The notes beneath the pieces are model-generated. The model was not told the DNA's origin. It made no database searches and saw nothing but the letters and a program-made list of their open reading frames with translations. A DNA stretch of 64,000 nt from Candidatus Babeliales bacterium (GTDB taxonomy: Bacteria; Babelota; Babeliae; Babelales; JACPOV01). Positions 44,571-52,902 of the stretch are shown piece after piece (positions within the stretch are counted from its first letter, which is position 1; each line of letters begins with the position of its first letter). The DNA lies in assembly GCA_020054235.1 (NCBI GenBank), contig JAGVLQ010000026.1, positions 1-64,000 of the forward strand, read 5' to 3'. The translations under genes were made by a program, and so were the position numbers.

Positions 44571-44855
44571 GAAAATAAATTTTACCTTATTGGCCGATTG
44601 ATTTAAAGAATTTTTTATTGCGTTCCTCATAATTCAGTATGGGCGTACATAGATTTTTTTTGGTGTGCCTACATTAACTATACTCTTAAAAAGTAAAACG
44701 TAAAAATTTAAAAAATTTTATTTTAAACAAAAAAAACCTTTTTTTAAAATAAAAAACGTTCTTTTGTATCATTTAGTAAGATTTTCAAATCTTGTCAGGT
44801 TGATTTTTTCTGGCATACTAGGACCAGGTTTTTTACATAAAGTTTTTGGAATCCT

Positions 44856-47021
44856 ATGCACCAACTGTTTTTTATCCTATTTCTGTTTTCGCAAATACTA
44901 ATCCCGTATGCCGTTTCACTTGAACAATATAAATATGAAACGGTTAAACATAAACCAAGAGCGGTTGAACTTCCTGAAGCTCAAAGGTTGCATAAATCAT
45001 TTTTTGCAATTGGTGCGGCACTGAATCATCAGCCAAATTCATACAATGGTCTGAGTGCCAAGGATTTTGCGTATTATCACAATAAAGATAGGCAAACGTA
45101 TTATGTATGCTTGGTGCAAAATCTTTTTTTACTTAACAACGGCAATGAGCTTGAACGCGCAAAAGTATTTAATGCCATCGCATTTGGCAATCATCCGGCA
45201 CAATATCATGATGTGCTATCTGCGTTGCTCAAAGTGTTACAAGCAAAATGTGATGATACGGGCAAACTGGTAAATCTTGAGCGCGATCCGTATTTAACTG
45301 CCTGTATTTACCAAGCGCTCAAAGATGCATTGCCACACAAAGTTTACCTTGATGTGCTCAAAGCTATGAATGACACAACGAGCGTTGAGTTGTTAGAAGC
45401 CGAACAATCGTATACTTTTTTTGGCTACTATTGGACCAAGTTTTGGGAATCACTGAATCGCTTATTAAATGACTACACAAAACGCTCTTCCTGCTCATGG
45501 AACCAAATTATCAACCATCCGTATAATCTGAAATTGAAAGAACTTTTTTACCATATTGATCATAAAAATTTATTCGATGCGCAAGAAATTGCCAAGCAAG
45601 ATCCGCTGTATGCGCAGATGTTTTCATGGTGCTGTAATGATTTTATTGCACAGCAAAAACAGGCGCAGGCGATCGCCAACCAAGAAACAGAAAAACTTGC
45701 ACTCATTGAAGATTCATGCCCCTTTTCTTTAGACAATGCAACGCATGAGCTTGAACGTGCACAAGCACTTAATGAAGCATTAGCAGAGCCAATGTTTGCA
45801 CACAAAACTTTTTTACTGAGCAAACAAAGTGAAACATTGCTTAATGCAGTTGGCATAAACCCAAACCATTTTAAACAGTGCTATGGCAACCAAGTGCAAC
45901 AAGCGTTGCATACTGAACACCTGCAAATCATTGAAGCTTCTGCAGGCATCTATTTTGTGCCCAATCAACGGCAAATGATCAAGGATATCATCGAGCACAC
46001 GGTGCACTTTGTAGACAGTGCGCGCCAATACAACAAAGTTGGTTACGTACAAAAAGCTATCACGGGTACCGATTGCTGCTGGGCATTTTTAGAATGTGCA
46101 CAAAGCATTGCCAAAGGAGTTGGCAAAGGAGTGTACCAAGGCACTAAAAATTTTGTTGATTATGCGGTGGACCATCCTGTTGAAGCGCTTGCACGGCCCT
46201 TGGTTGGTAACTTTATTTTAGCGTATCGCCTTGGCCACCTGACAGCACAGCTCATTAACGCCGGCCGCATCGGCGTGAGTGCTTGGCGCGGTGATGAAAA
46301 TGCGCAACAAGAATGGGACCAAATCTGCACCAATATTACTGCAGTAAAAGATGCGTTAGCACAAAAATGCAAAACGTTGTCACTCGAAGAAAGCGTGCAG
46401 CATGCCACGGCGTTTGTGACCGAAACATTCCTTGATTATAAATGCGCCAACATGCTCAATAAATTCTACCAAACCGGTGAGCGCAAAACCCTAGAACTGA
46501 TTGACCAACTCAAAAACAATATTCCACCACCACCGCTTCATGCCGTTGCTCTGACTCCAGAAGGCTTTCCGATCGGCATTGCGGGCCAGGCCGCAGCAGT
46601 TGCAACGGGCAACACAAACTCAGTGCTTAAAAAACTTGAAGACTTCGGTGGTGGTAATAGTTTATTTGCTTCGATGGAAAAAACTGGTAGAGGAAAATCT
46701 GGTGGGGATAAAACAGAGCTAGATAAAAATCAGCCAAGTGACAATGAACCAAGGTTTATTAAAGAGAAAGATGTACCAAAAGATAAGGAAACCATTTTAG
46801 CAGATCCTTCATTTAAAAAAACAAATAAGTTTTTTGACGATGCGCGTATTTATGTGAAAAATGGCTTTTATTATTATAGGGATCAAATGCACAAAGGGAA
46901 AAGAGCTCACTTGGAAGTTTTTAATAAGCGAGGAAAGCATTTAGGTGAAGCAGATCCTTTGACAGGAATATTAATTCCTAATACTGCCGATAAAACTAAA
47001 TCAATAAAAAATTTAATATAA
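44856..47021 (+). CDS. Polymorphic toxin with C-terminal colicin-E3-like RNase domain
   Basis: A 721-residue protein: a signal peptide (FFILFLFSQILIPYAVS), a helical body of about 600 residues that I do not recognise, a polar linker (residues about 610-635) and a C-terminal domain that aligns with the colicin E3/cloacin 16S-rRNase tip. D-Q-M-H (676-679) matches D-S-Q-H of colicin E3; H-L-E (685-687) matches E-L-E; G-K-H-L-G-E-A-D-P-L-T-G matches G-Q-H-L-G-S-F-D-P-K-T-G; and the last residues K-S-I-K-N-L-I match R-N-I-K-K-Y-L. The catalytic Arg545 of colicin E3 would be Lys715. The body is far richer in G+C than the C-terminal domain and the genes that follow, as expected if the tip was exchanged. 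Confidence 0.75.
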   Translation: MHQLFFILFLFSQILIPYAVSLEQYKYETVKHKPRAVELPEAQRLHKSFFAIGAALNHQPNSYNGLSAKDFAYYHNKDRQTYYVCLVQNLFLLNNGNELERAKVFNAIAFGNHPAQYHDVLSALLKVLQAKCDDTGKLVNLERDPYLTACIYQALKDALPHKVYLDVLKAMNDTTSVELLEAEQSYTFFGYYWTKFWESLNRLLNDYTKRSSCSWNQIINHPYNLKLKELFYHIDHKNLFDAQEIAKQDPLYAQMFSWCCNDFIAQQKQAQAIANQETEKLALIEDSCPFSLDNATHELERAQALNEALAEPMFAHKTFLLSKQSETLLNAVGINPNHFKQCYGNQVQQALHTEHLQIIEASAGIYFVPNQRQMIKDIIEHTVHFVDSARQYNKVGYVQKAITGTDCCWAFLECAQSIAKGVGKGVYQGTKNFVDYAVDHPVEALARPLVGNFILAYRLGHLTAQLINAGRIGVSAWRGDENAQQEWDQICTNITAVKDALAQKCKTLSLEESVQHATAFVTETFLDYKCANMLNKFYQTGERKTLELIDQLKNNIPPPPLHAVALTPEGFPIGIAGQAAAVATGNTNSVLKKLEDFGGGNSLFASMEKTGRGKSGGDKTELDKNQPSDNEPRFIKEKDVPKDKETILADPSFKKTNKFFDDARIYVKNGFYYYRDQMHKGKRAHLEVFNKRGKHLGEADPLTGILIPNTADKTKSIKNLI

Positions 47022-47036
47022 AGAGCCAGGGACGTT

Positions 47037-47843
47037 ATGTTTTTAAAAAAACTTAAGATTTTAAAAATTCCTAATGGGATATGCTTTTTAGAAATTGTAG
47101 ATAATAAAGTTATTGTAAAAAATGAAAATGATGGATTATTTGTTTTTGATCAAGAATTAAATTTCAAAAAAAATTTAAATATTTTAAATCAATTAGCTAT
47201 CTATCGGGCATATAAAAACGACAATCAGTTATTACTTTATTGTGTAGAAAATTCATGCTTAATATACGTTAACTTACAAGATTATCGCCATAAAATTATT
47301 TCTTTGGCGCCAGAGCTATTTGAGGATATAACTTTTTCAAAACTATATATATGGAAAAATAATGAAATTGTTTTAACAACTTATAAAGATGAGTTATTTA
47401 AGGTTTCTATAAATGAAGGCATAATAGAAAAAGTAACTTTCGAGCAAATAAAGCATATAAGTGAAAAATTTAATGTCATTTTTTTAGATTCAAGCAATAG
47501 GCCTATTTCTTACTATAATCAAAAGGAATCGGTTGTTCTTTCAGATGATTATGACACTCAAATTTTAACTATTTTTGATTATCAAAACGAACTAGAGAAA
47601 ACGATCCTTTTTACATTAAAAGATACGCATGACTTTATGTATCAAAATGGGAATGTTTTACTGGTGCATGAAGATCAACTGGAATTAGTAACGGCAGCAG
47701 GAGCAAGATTTATAGAAAAAATGGATAAACCAACATGGATTTTTTTAAGAGCTCAATTTTTAAGTGATAACTCTTCATTTGTAACGTTACTCAAAGATCA
47801 ATCAAATCCAGAAATGCATGAATTACGAATTTATGAATTTTAA
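47037..47843 (+). CDS. Unknown cytoplasmic protein, first gene after toxin
   Basis: A 268-residue, strongly beta-strand-forming protein without a signal peptide, very A/T-rich (10 G/C in 60 bases at 47101-47160). It begins 16 bases after the toxin stop, with AGGGA four bases before the ATG, so it should be co-expressed with the toxin. The strand pattern (I-V-D-N-K-V-I-V-K-N-E-N-D-G-L-F-V-F-D) hints at a small propeller. The position suits the cognate immunity protein, but no known immunity family is recognised. Confidence 0.65.
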   Translation: MFLKKLKILKIPNGICFLEIVDNKVIVKNENDGLFVFDQELNFKKNLNILNQLAIYRAYKNDNQLLLYCVENSCLIYVNLQDYRHKIISLAPELFEDITFSKLYIWKNNEIVLTTYKDELFKVSINEGIIEKVTFEQIKHISEKFNVIFLDSSNRPISYYNQKESVVLSDDYDTQILTIFDYQNELEKTILFTLKDTHDFMYQNGNVLLVHEDQLELVTAAGARFIEKMDKPTWIFLRAQFLSDNSSFVTLLKDQSNPEMHELRIYEF

Positions 47844-47861
47844 AAAGGAATTTAAATAAAT

Positions 47862-48443
47862 ATGCACTATATAGATTTTTCTATTTCAAAAAACAATAAG
47901 CTATCTATTTATATTCCACCTTTCCCGGAAAAAACGAATTTATATTATAAACCTTCTAGCGAATTACAGAGATTTGATGAGGTTAAAATTTTTTATGTTG
48001 ATAAAAATAAAAAAATTTTGCTTTTGTTTGATATTGTTTATGAAATATTGTTTAGGTTATCTATTTGTTTAGAAAGAGCACTAAAAAATAACTTAACTCT
48101 TCCATGTTCTGTTAAAGAAGGTTTATTAGGAAAAAAATTTAATATAATTACTTTTAATGAAATAGAGAATGACGAATCAAGTGACACTGATGATTTCTTT
48201 TCAAAGTATTGGCTTTTTTCAGACAAAGAAATACAAACGTGGATTTATAATGTTGAAGAAAAAATATGCATAGAAATTAGCCCAAGCTATAAATGGTTTT
48301 ATCAAGACCCTAAGCCAAATGAAAAGTTTATTTCTTTTCAAAGTTTTATGGAAAATTATAAGACTTTTGCTTTTTTTTGTATCGATAAAGAGACTGCAAA
48401 AAAATGGAAACAGCAGTACGATAGCATTTTAAAAGAGTTATAG
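47862..48443 (+). CDS. Unknown cytoplasmic protein in immunity-like array
   Basis: A 193-residue acidic, tryptophan-containing protein without a leader. The segment K-Y-W-L-F-S-D-K-E-I-Q-T-W-I-Y-N and E-I-S-P-S-Y-K-W-F-Y resembles the compact alpha/beta immunity proteins seen behind polymorphic toxins, but I cannot name a family. AAGGA lies upstream. It follows the previous gene by 18 bases on the same strand. Confidence 0.62.
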   Translation: MHYIDFSISKNNKLSIYIPPFPEKTNLYYKPSSELQRFDEVKIFYVDKNKKILLLFDIVYEILFRLSICLERALKNNLTLPCSVKEGLLGKKFNIITFNEIENDESSDTDDFFSKYWLFSDKEIQTWIYNVEEKICIEISPSYKWFYQDPKPNEKFISFQSFMENYKTFAFFCIDKETAKKWKQQYDSILKEL

Positions 48444-48477
48444 AAAAAATGGGCTTTAAAGTAGACAAAAAATAGCT

Positions 48478-49005
48478 ATGAATCTTGAACTAAAAGTAAT
48501 GCGTGAACATAACATTCCTTATTCTTGGGAAACTATTTATGTTGGTAGAAAGATGAATCTTTTGAAACCAGAAGTTGTTGAGCACTATGCATTAGAGTAT
48601 TTAGAAAATAATCCAAAATGTACAGATCCTTATATTGCGGAACTGGCATTTGGGGCGCAAGATACAGAAATTAATGATATTTTAGAAAAAATTTTTAAAG
48701 ATTTAAATCTCAAATTACCAAAACCTGGGGATATAATTTGGAATATTGAAAAAAGAAAATGGCGATATTTGGTTTTAAATGATCTACTAGAAAAATATCA
48801 AGAAAAAATAGAAGAGTTTTTAAGAAAATTTGACGAAGTTTATTGTGATTTTGATCATTCAGAAGATATGGAACCATATGTGAGCACAGCTCCTGTCAGT
48901 GAACTTTACAATGATGTTAAAACTGAAAAGGAATATTTAGAAACAAGATTAAATGAAATAAAAAAATTCATTGAAGATGAAAGAGAAAGCATTCGAGCAG
49001 TTTGA
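48478..49005 (+). CDS. DUF2247-like predicted immunity protein
   Basis: A 175-residue helical protein. The pattern S-W-E-T-I-Y-V-G, Y-A-L-E-Y-L-E-N-N-P, then I-A-E-L-A-F-G, W-R-Y-L-V-L-N-D-L-L and Y-C-D-F-D-H-S-E-D-M-E fits what I recall of DUF2247, a family often found in toxin-immunity arrays. No leader is present. There is no clear Shine-Dalgarno sequence. The next gene overlaps its end. Assignment is from pattern memory. Confidence 0.6.
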   Translation: MNLELKVMREHNIPYSWETIYVGRKMNLLKPEVVEHYALEYLENNPKCTDPYIAELAFGAQDTEINDILEKIFKDLNLKLPKPGDIIWNIEKRKWRYLVLNDLLEKYQEKIEEFLRKFDEVYCDFDHSEDMEPYVSTAPVSELYNDVKTEKEYLETRLNEIKKFIEDERESIRAV

Positions 49006-49312
49006 TTTTAAAGATGGAAAAATTACCTATGACGAATTTCATATAGATTTTTCTAGGCCATTATCAGAGCAATTGTATTTTTTGAAAGAAGATTTACTAC
49101 AAGTAGAATATATGATTAATGAAGATAATTATATTCTTGATGTAGGCTGGTATTCAGAGATGGACCCTAACGGAACATTTAAAATAAGAGTTATCAAAAA
49201 CTTTAATTGGCTAAATCCACTATATTTGAAAAAATGCAAAAAAGAAAAAGACTTTTTTGATTCTCTAAAGAATGCAATTGAAGTTATACAAAAAAACAAA
49301 GTAGGCTATTGA
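48977..49312 (+). CDS. Putative immunity protein, paralogue A
   Basis: A 111-residue protein from ATG 48977, overlapping the preceding gene by 29 bases. It aligns along its length with the protein at 49644: F-K-D-G-K-I-T-Y-D-E-F-H-I-D-F-S, then S-E-Q-L-Y-F-L-K-E-D-L-x-Q-V, L-D-V-G-W-Y-S-E-M, V-I-K-N-F-N-W and L-K-N-A-I-E-V-I. The small acidic alpha/beta layout and duplication behind a toxin gene suggest immunity function; no family name is claimed. Confidence 0.65.
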   Translation: MKEKAFEQFDFKDGKITYDEFHIDFSRPLSEQLYFLKEDLLQVEYMINEDNYILDVGWYSEMDPNGTFKIRVIKNFNWLNPLYLKKCKKEKDFFDSLKNAIEVIQKNKVGY

Positions 49313-49326
49313 TTTAAAAACTAATA

Positions 49327-49647
49327 GTGGATAATGCATTTATGGAAGAATTGTTACTAAAAATTAATAAAATTCTAAAAGAAATAAGTAATAATTTTTT
49401 AAAGAATAAAATAAGTAAAAATCTGTTTTTAGACCAAAATGAAAATTTAAGAAGCTTTAAATCAGCCTATGATGATTTAACTACGATTATAAATGAATTG
49501 GATAAAAATGATCTTCAAGATAAAAATATTGTTGAAGAAAAATTGGTTTATTTGTTAATGAATTTTTCGACAATTATCTCTTGTCTTGATCAATTTGATG
49601 ATTTTATACGATTAATATTGCAAAAAATTCCGGATAAAGAAACATGA
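49327..49647 (+). CDS. Small helical protein in immunity-like array, unknown
   Basis: A 106-residue, all-helical, Asn/Lys/Leu-rich protein beginning at GTG 49327 (ATG 49342 is an alternative). It has no leader. It lies between two paralogous immunity-like genes and shares an ATGA overlap with the second. I recognise no family. Confidence 0.55.
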   Translation: MDNAFMEELLLKINKILKEISNNFLKNKISKNLFLDQNENLRSFKSAYDDLTTIINELDKNDLQDKNIVEEKLVYLLMNFSTIISCLDQFDDFIRLILQKIPDKET

Positions 49648-49994
49648 GTCTTTTAATGGGAATGTTAACAAATATTGATTTTAAAGGTGGAGAAATTCTT
49701 TTTGATGATTTCGATATAGATTTTTCTAAGCCCTTTTCAGAGCAATTGTATTCTTTAAAAGAAGATTTATTTCAGGTTAATTATTCTAATGGAGATACAT
49801 TTACTATTGACATTGGTTGGTATCCAGAAATGGAAATTGAAGGAAACTTTATTACTTATGTAATTAAAAATTTTAATTGGGAAAAACCGTTATTCAAAGA
49901 AAAATCAAAAAATCATAACAAACTTGTGCAAGATTTAAAAAACGCGATTGAAGTTGTTGAAAAAATTAAAAAAAGTAAAATAAAATCACTATAA
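49644..49994 (+). CDS. Putative immunity protein, paralogue B
   Basis: A 116-residue paralogue of the product at 48977 (I-D-F-S-K-P-F-S-E-Q-L-Y-S-L-K-E-D-L-F-Q; I-D-I-G-W-Y-P-E-M-E; V-I-K-N-F-N-W). Its ATG overlaps the previous stop (ATGA), showing translational coupling. The gene is the last of the array; a 58-base gap follows before the secreted paralogue cluster. Divergence from copy A suggests immunity to a different toxin tip. Confidence 0.65.
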   Translation: MSLLMGMLTNIDFKGGEILFDDFDIDFSKPFSEQLYSLKEDLFQVNYSNGDTFTIDIGWYPEMEIEGNFITYVIKNFNWEKPLFKEKSKNHNKLVQDLKNAIEVVEKIKKSKIKSL

Positions 49995-50052
49995 ATTTCA
50001 AAAGATGCTTGATAGAAGAAAATATAAACATTTTTAAAACAAGGATTTACCA

Positions 50053-50715
50053 ATGAAGGTATTGAATAAATTATCTTTTGGATTGCTTATAACAAGCTCT
50101 GTTATCAATGCTCAAACCCAAAATACTCAAAATGAAAAATTTTCCAAATTAAAAAATACCTATGTTGCTCCATGCCAGAAACTTTATGGTAGTGCTTTAG
50201 TTGATTGCATGGATTCTTTAAATGATGAAACGTTTTTAATACAATTGTATCTTTTAAAAGATGATAATAATCAAAGGAAACTGTTTTTTGAAAAAAAACT
50301 TACAAGTCCTGAAGAATATGAAAAGTTTTACAAGAGATTTAAAAGTGATGAAGAATGGCAGTCTATCGAAGATCAGTTTTCTCCGGAAGAACGGGCATTT
50401 TTTCCAAATATACACACAAAAAAACAACAAGAAGATGATGTGTATAGCCGAAAAGTTTGGCGTGCTGGGAAATATGTTGGTTATGGAGTTGGTGCCCTAG
50501 CAGTGATTGGCACAGGAGGTTATGGTGCTGTGTTGCTTTATAATTATATCTATGCTGCGGGAGCAGCTGCAAAGGTCGCTGAACTTGCATTAGCAGCAAA
50601 ACTTGCAGCAGGAGGAATAACAGCTGAACAAGCTGCAGCAGGTGGGGCAACAATTATTGCAGGGGCACTTTGTGGAGGTAATCCCCAAAATCAACAGGAA
50701 AAGATACCAAGTTAA
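50053..50715 (+). CDS. Secreted protein, mosaic family member 1 (Gly/Ala-rich tail)
   Basis: A 220-residue protein with a signal peptide (KLSFGLLITSSVINA). The N-terminal module, A-P-C-Q-K-L-Y-G-S-A-L-V-D-C-M with F-E-K-K-L, Y-E-K-F-Y and E-W-Q-S-I, is shared with the genes at 51550 and 52417. The C-terminal part differs: about 80 Gly/Ala-rich hydrophobic residues (YGVGALAVIGTGGYGAVLLY and later AELALAAKLAAGG) that could insert into membranes, like some pore-forming or holin-like segments. AAGGA lies before the ATG. Confidence 0.68.
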   Translation: MKVLNKLSFGLLITSSVINAQTQNTQNEKFSKLKNTYVAPCQKLYGSALVDCMDSLNDETFLIQLYLLKDDNNQRKLFFEKKLTSPEEYEKFYKRFKSDEEWQSIEDQFSPEERAFFPNIHTKKQQEDDVYSRKVWRAGKYVGYGVGALAVIGTGGYGAVLLYNYIYAAGAAAKVAELALAAKLAAGGITAEQAAAGGATIIAGALCGGNPQNQQEKIPS

Positions 50716-50758
50716 ATTCTACAATTTTTTAATTCAACAAATATTAGAAAGTCTAAAG

Positions 50759-51535
50759 ATGATTTTTAAAAATAGAATAACTTTTTCTAGTGTTCTCATT
50801 GGTAATATTTTAATTAATGTCTCGTTTTTAGAGGGTGTTGTTCGACAACCTACCAAAGAAGAATTATTAAATTTAAATTTTAAAAGAGGCGATACTTTTC
50901 AAGAATTTTTACAAAATAATCTAGAATTTCATAAAAAAAGAACATTACAAACACGTGGAATAGAGCCAACTCCCGAGAATTTGGATAAAGTTGAAGAAAT
51001 TGTTAAGAAAGAGCAAGAAAAGACGTCAGAAATCCTATTACAAACTAGATCTTTTTTTGATTATAGCGCTGAAGAATTCCTATGTGAAGCTAAATATCCT
51101 CTAATTGCTGCTGGAGCAACTCTTAGCATTTATAGTTATTTGCTACTTAAACTCTATAACGCTAAAAACTATGTCAATAAAACAACAACCTGGGCATGCT
51201 TTAATAAAAATATTCCCATCGAGTCGTTGTATGAAATTCCACAAGAAAAGTTTTTGGCAGACCTAGAAGTGGTGATTTATCGTACCTTTTCAGAAGATGA
51301 AGATAAGCCAAATTATCAAGATACGGAGCCGTTGTATTTGTTTGTGAAAGCGGCACAAAAAGAAATTAAGCGGTTAGAGAAATTTGTAAACTTGTATTGG
51401 TATTGCAAATTGCCTTTGATTTCATTCTTATTTCCTAATTATGATGATGAACTGATTTTGGCTCAGGAAAAAATTGAGCGGCTTTCGTATATGCAGGAAT
51501 TAGTAACTAAAAAATTGTGTGAAATGCATTCATAA
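50759..51535 (+). CDS. Membrane protein, mosaic family member 2 (C-module only)
   Basis: A 258-residue protein taken from ATG 50759, where a leader-like sequence begins (ITFSSVLIGNILINVSFLEG). It lacks the Cys-bearing N-module. The C-terminal 150 residues (a membrane span, then Y-V-N-K-T-T-T-W-A-C-F-N-K-N-I-P-I-E-S-L-Y) are almost identical to those of the next gene. No Shine-Dalgarno sequence is obvious. I recognise no family. Confidence 0.65.
   Translation: MIFKNRITFSSVLIGNILINVSFLEGVVRQPTKEELLNLNFKRGDTFQEFLQNNLEFHKKRTLQTRGIEPTPENLDKVEEIVKKEQEKTSEILLQTRSFFDYSAEEFLCEAKYPLIAAGATLSIYSYLLLKLYNAKNYVNKTTTWACFNKNIPIESLYEIPQEKFLADLEVVIYRTFSEDEDKPNYQDTEPLYLFVKAAQKEIKRLEKFVNLYWYCKLPLISFLFPNYDDELILAQEKIERLSYMQELVTKKLCEMHS
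51245..51351 (+). repeat. Near-identical duplicated block, copy 1
   Basis: These 107 bases differ from 52102-52208 at only two positions, while the flanking parts of the two genes are clearly more diverged. Both copies encode the same part of the C-module (F-L-A-D-L-E-V-V-I-Y-R-T-F-S). Confidence 0.9.
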
Positions 51536-51549
51536 CCTTTGGGTAATTT

Positions 51550-52392
51550 ATGAAACTAAAATTTGCTTATATTTTTTTCTTCTGTTTTTTTACTGTATCT
51601 AATTTTTGTAATGAGATATCTGATGAAGATATGAAAAAAATTCTAGAAAATGAACTCAAAAACATAGAAGCGCCTTGTAGAAAATATTGGGGAGAAAGTC
51701 TTATTAATTGTATGGAAGCAAAATATATTTATGAAGAAGCATTTAAGAAAAATATGCTTTATTTGGATGACTTTGGACAAAGAGAATATTTTTTTGAAAA
51801 TACGCTCAAAGGTGTTTCTGATTACAAGAGACTTGAAATAATTTACGAAAATGACCAAGAATGGCAAAATCTTTGGGAAAAGTTTCGTGAAGATGAAAAG
51901 ATAAGATTCATAAAGAAGAAAAACTACGTATTTTTAAAGCATAAATATGGCAAAATATTATTATATGGTGGTTTAGCTATAAGTATTTACAGTTACTTAA
52001 TGCTCAAACTTTACAATGCTAAAAACTATGTAAACAAAACAACAACGTGGGCGAATTTCAACAAAAACATTCCTATAGAATCATTATATGAAATTCCCCA
52101 TGAAAAGTTTTTGGCAGACCTAGAAGTGGTGATTTATCGTACCTTTTCAGACGATGAAGATAAGCCAAATTATCAAGATACGGAACCGTTGTATTTGTTT
52201 GTGAAAGCTGCGCAAAAAGAAATCAAACGACTGGAGAAATTTGTGAATTTATATTGGTACTGCAAACTACCACTTATTGCATTCTTGTTCCCCAATTATG
52301 AGGATGAACTTATTTTAGCGCAAGAAAAGATCGAGCGGCTTGCATACATGCAGGAGCTGGTAACCAAAAAATTGTATGAATTGCATTCATAA
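51550..52392 (+). CDS. Membrane protein, mosaic family member 3 (N-module plus C-module)
   Basis: A 280-residue protein: a signal peptide (FAYIFFFCFFTVSNFC), the Cys module (A-P-C-R-K-Y-W-G-E-S-L-I-N-C-M; E-W-Q-N-L-W), a membrane span (ILLYGGLAISIYSYLMLKLY) and the C-module shared with member 2, ending in a charged helix. It combines the halves found separately in its neighbours. The function is unknown; the single span and charged tail would fit a membrane-tethered envelope or secreted factor. Confidence 0.68.
   Translation: MKLKFAYIFFFCFFTVSNFCNEISDEDMKKILENELKNIEAPCRKYWGESLINCMEAKYIYEEAFKKNMLYLDDFGQREYFFENTLKGVSDYKRLEIIYENDQEWQNLWEKFREDEKIRFIKKKNYVFLKHKYGKILLYGGLAISIYSYLMLKLYNAKNYVNKTTTWANFNKNIPIESLYEIPHEKFLADLEVVIYRTFSDDEDKPNYQDTEPLYLFVKAAQKEIKRLEKFVNLYWYCKLPLIAFLFPNYEDELILAQEKIERLAYMQELVTKKLYELHS
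52102..52208 (+). repeat. Near-identical duplicated block, copy 2
   Basis: Second copy of the 107-base block at 51245-51351; the two differences are A/C and G/A changes. The sharp edges suggest recent gene conversion between adjacent paralogues. Confidence 0.9.
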
Positions 52393-52416
52393 TACGTAAA
52401 TCAAAAGGATAAATTT

Positions 52417-52863
52417 ATGAAATTAAAAAACATGTTTGTTGTGGTTTTTATACTTTCTTTTAACAGCTATGGTGCTTTAGTTGAAGGGACATGGAAAAGA
52501 AGGCTCTACACTGAATCAGAAAAAGATGAAATGTCCCCTTGCCGAAAATTTTGGGGGAAATCTCTCAAAGAATGTATGGAAAAGAAATTAAAAAATAATG
52601 AAATATTTATTAGAAATTTGCTTTTCTTGCATGAAGATCAAAGAGAAAATTATTTCGAGCAAACTTTAAAAACTTCTCAAGATTATAAAAAACTTGAAAG
52701 TATATTCAATGAAACTTATTGGGAAAGCCTTTGGCAGGTTATGAGCGAACAAGAAAAAAATAAATTTTTTACTTTTCCCGTTAGCGCAGTTTTCTATGAT
52801 CAAGCTTCAAGTAAACAAAAGCTAAAAGAATTAATAGCCTTTAGAGAATTATCAGAAAACTAA
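52417..52863 (+). CDS. Secreted protein, mosaic family member 4 (N-module only)
   Basis: A 148-residue protein with a signal peptide (MFVVVFILSFNSYGA) and the Cys module: S-P-C-R-K-F-W-G-K-S-L-K-E-C-M, Y-F-E-Q-T-L-K, D-Y-K-K-L-E and E-S-L-W. It ends soon after, so it is the N-module without a membrane or C-module. AAAGGA lies seven bases before the ATG. It may be a truncated relative or a functional short form. Confidence 0.66.
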   Translation: MKLKNMFVVVFILSFNSYGALVEGTWKRRLYTESEKDEMSPCRKFWGKSLKECMEKKLKNNEIFIRNLLFLHEDQRENYFEQTLKTSQDYKKLESIFNETYWESLWQVMSEQEKNKFFTFPVSAVFYDQASSKQKLKELIAFRELSEN

Positions 52864-52902
52864 ATAGATCAACTTTGATTTTAAAAAGAATAAATTCATA
52901 AA

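Noticed and set aside
45560-46408. Several open frames of 80-100 codons on the minus strand inside the toxin gene
   Set aside because: They are frame shadows of a GC-richer coding region; they have no ribosome-binding sites and their cysteine/serine-rich composition is typical of antisense frames.
50363-50653. Leucine-rich 96-codon minus-strand frame opposite the first mosaic gene
   Set aside because: It is the antisense of a Gly/Ala-rich coding segment; low-complexity Leu/Gln composition, no start signal.
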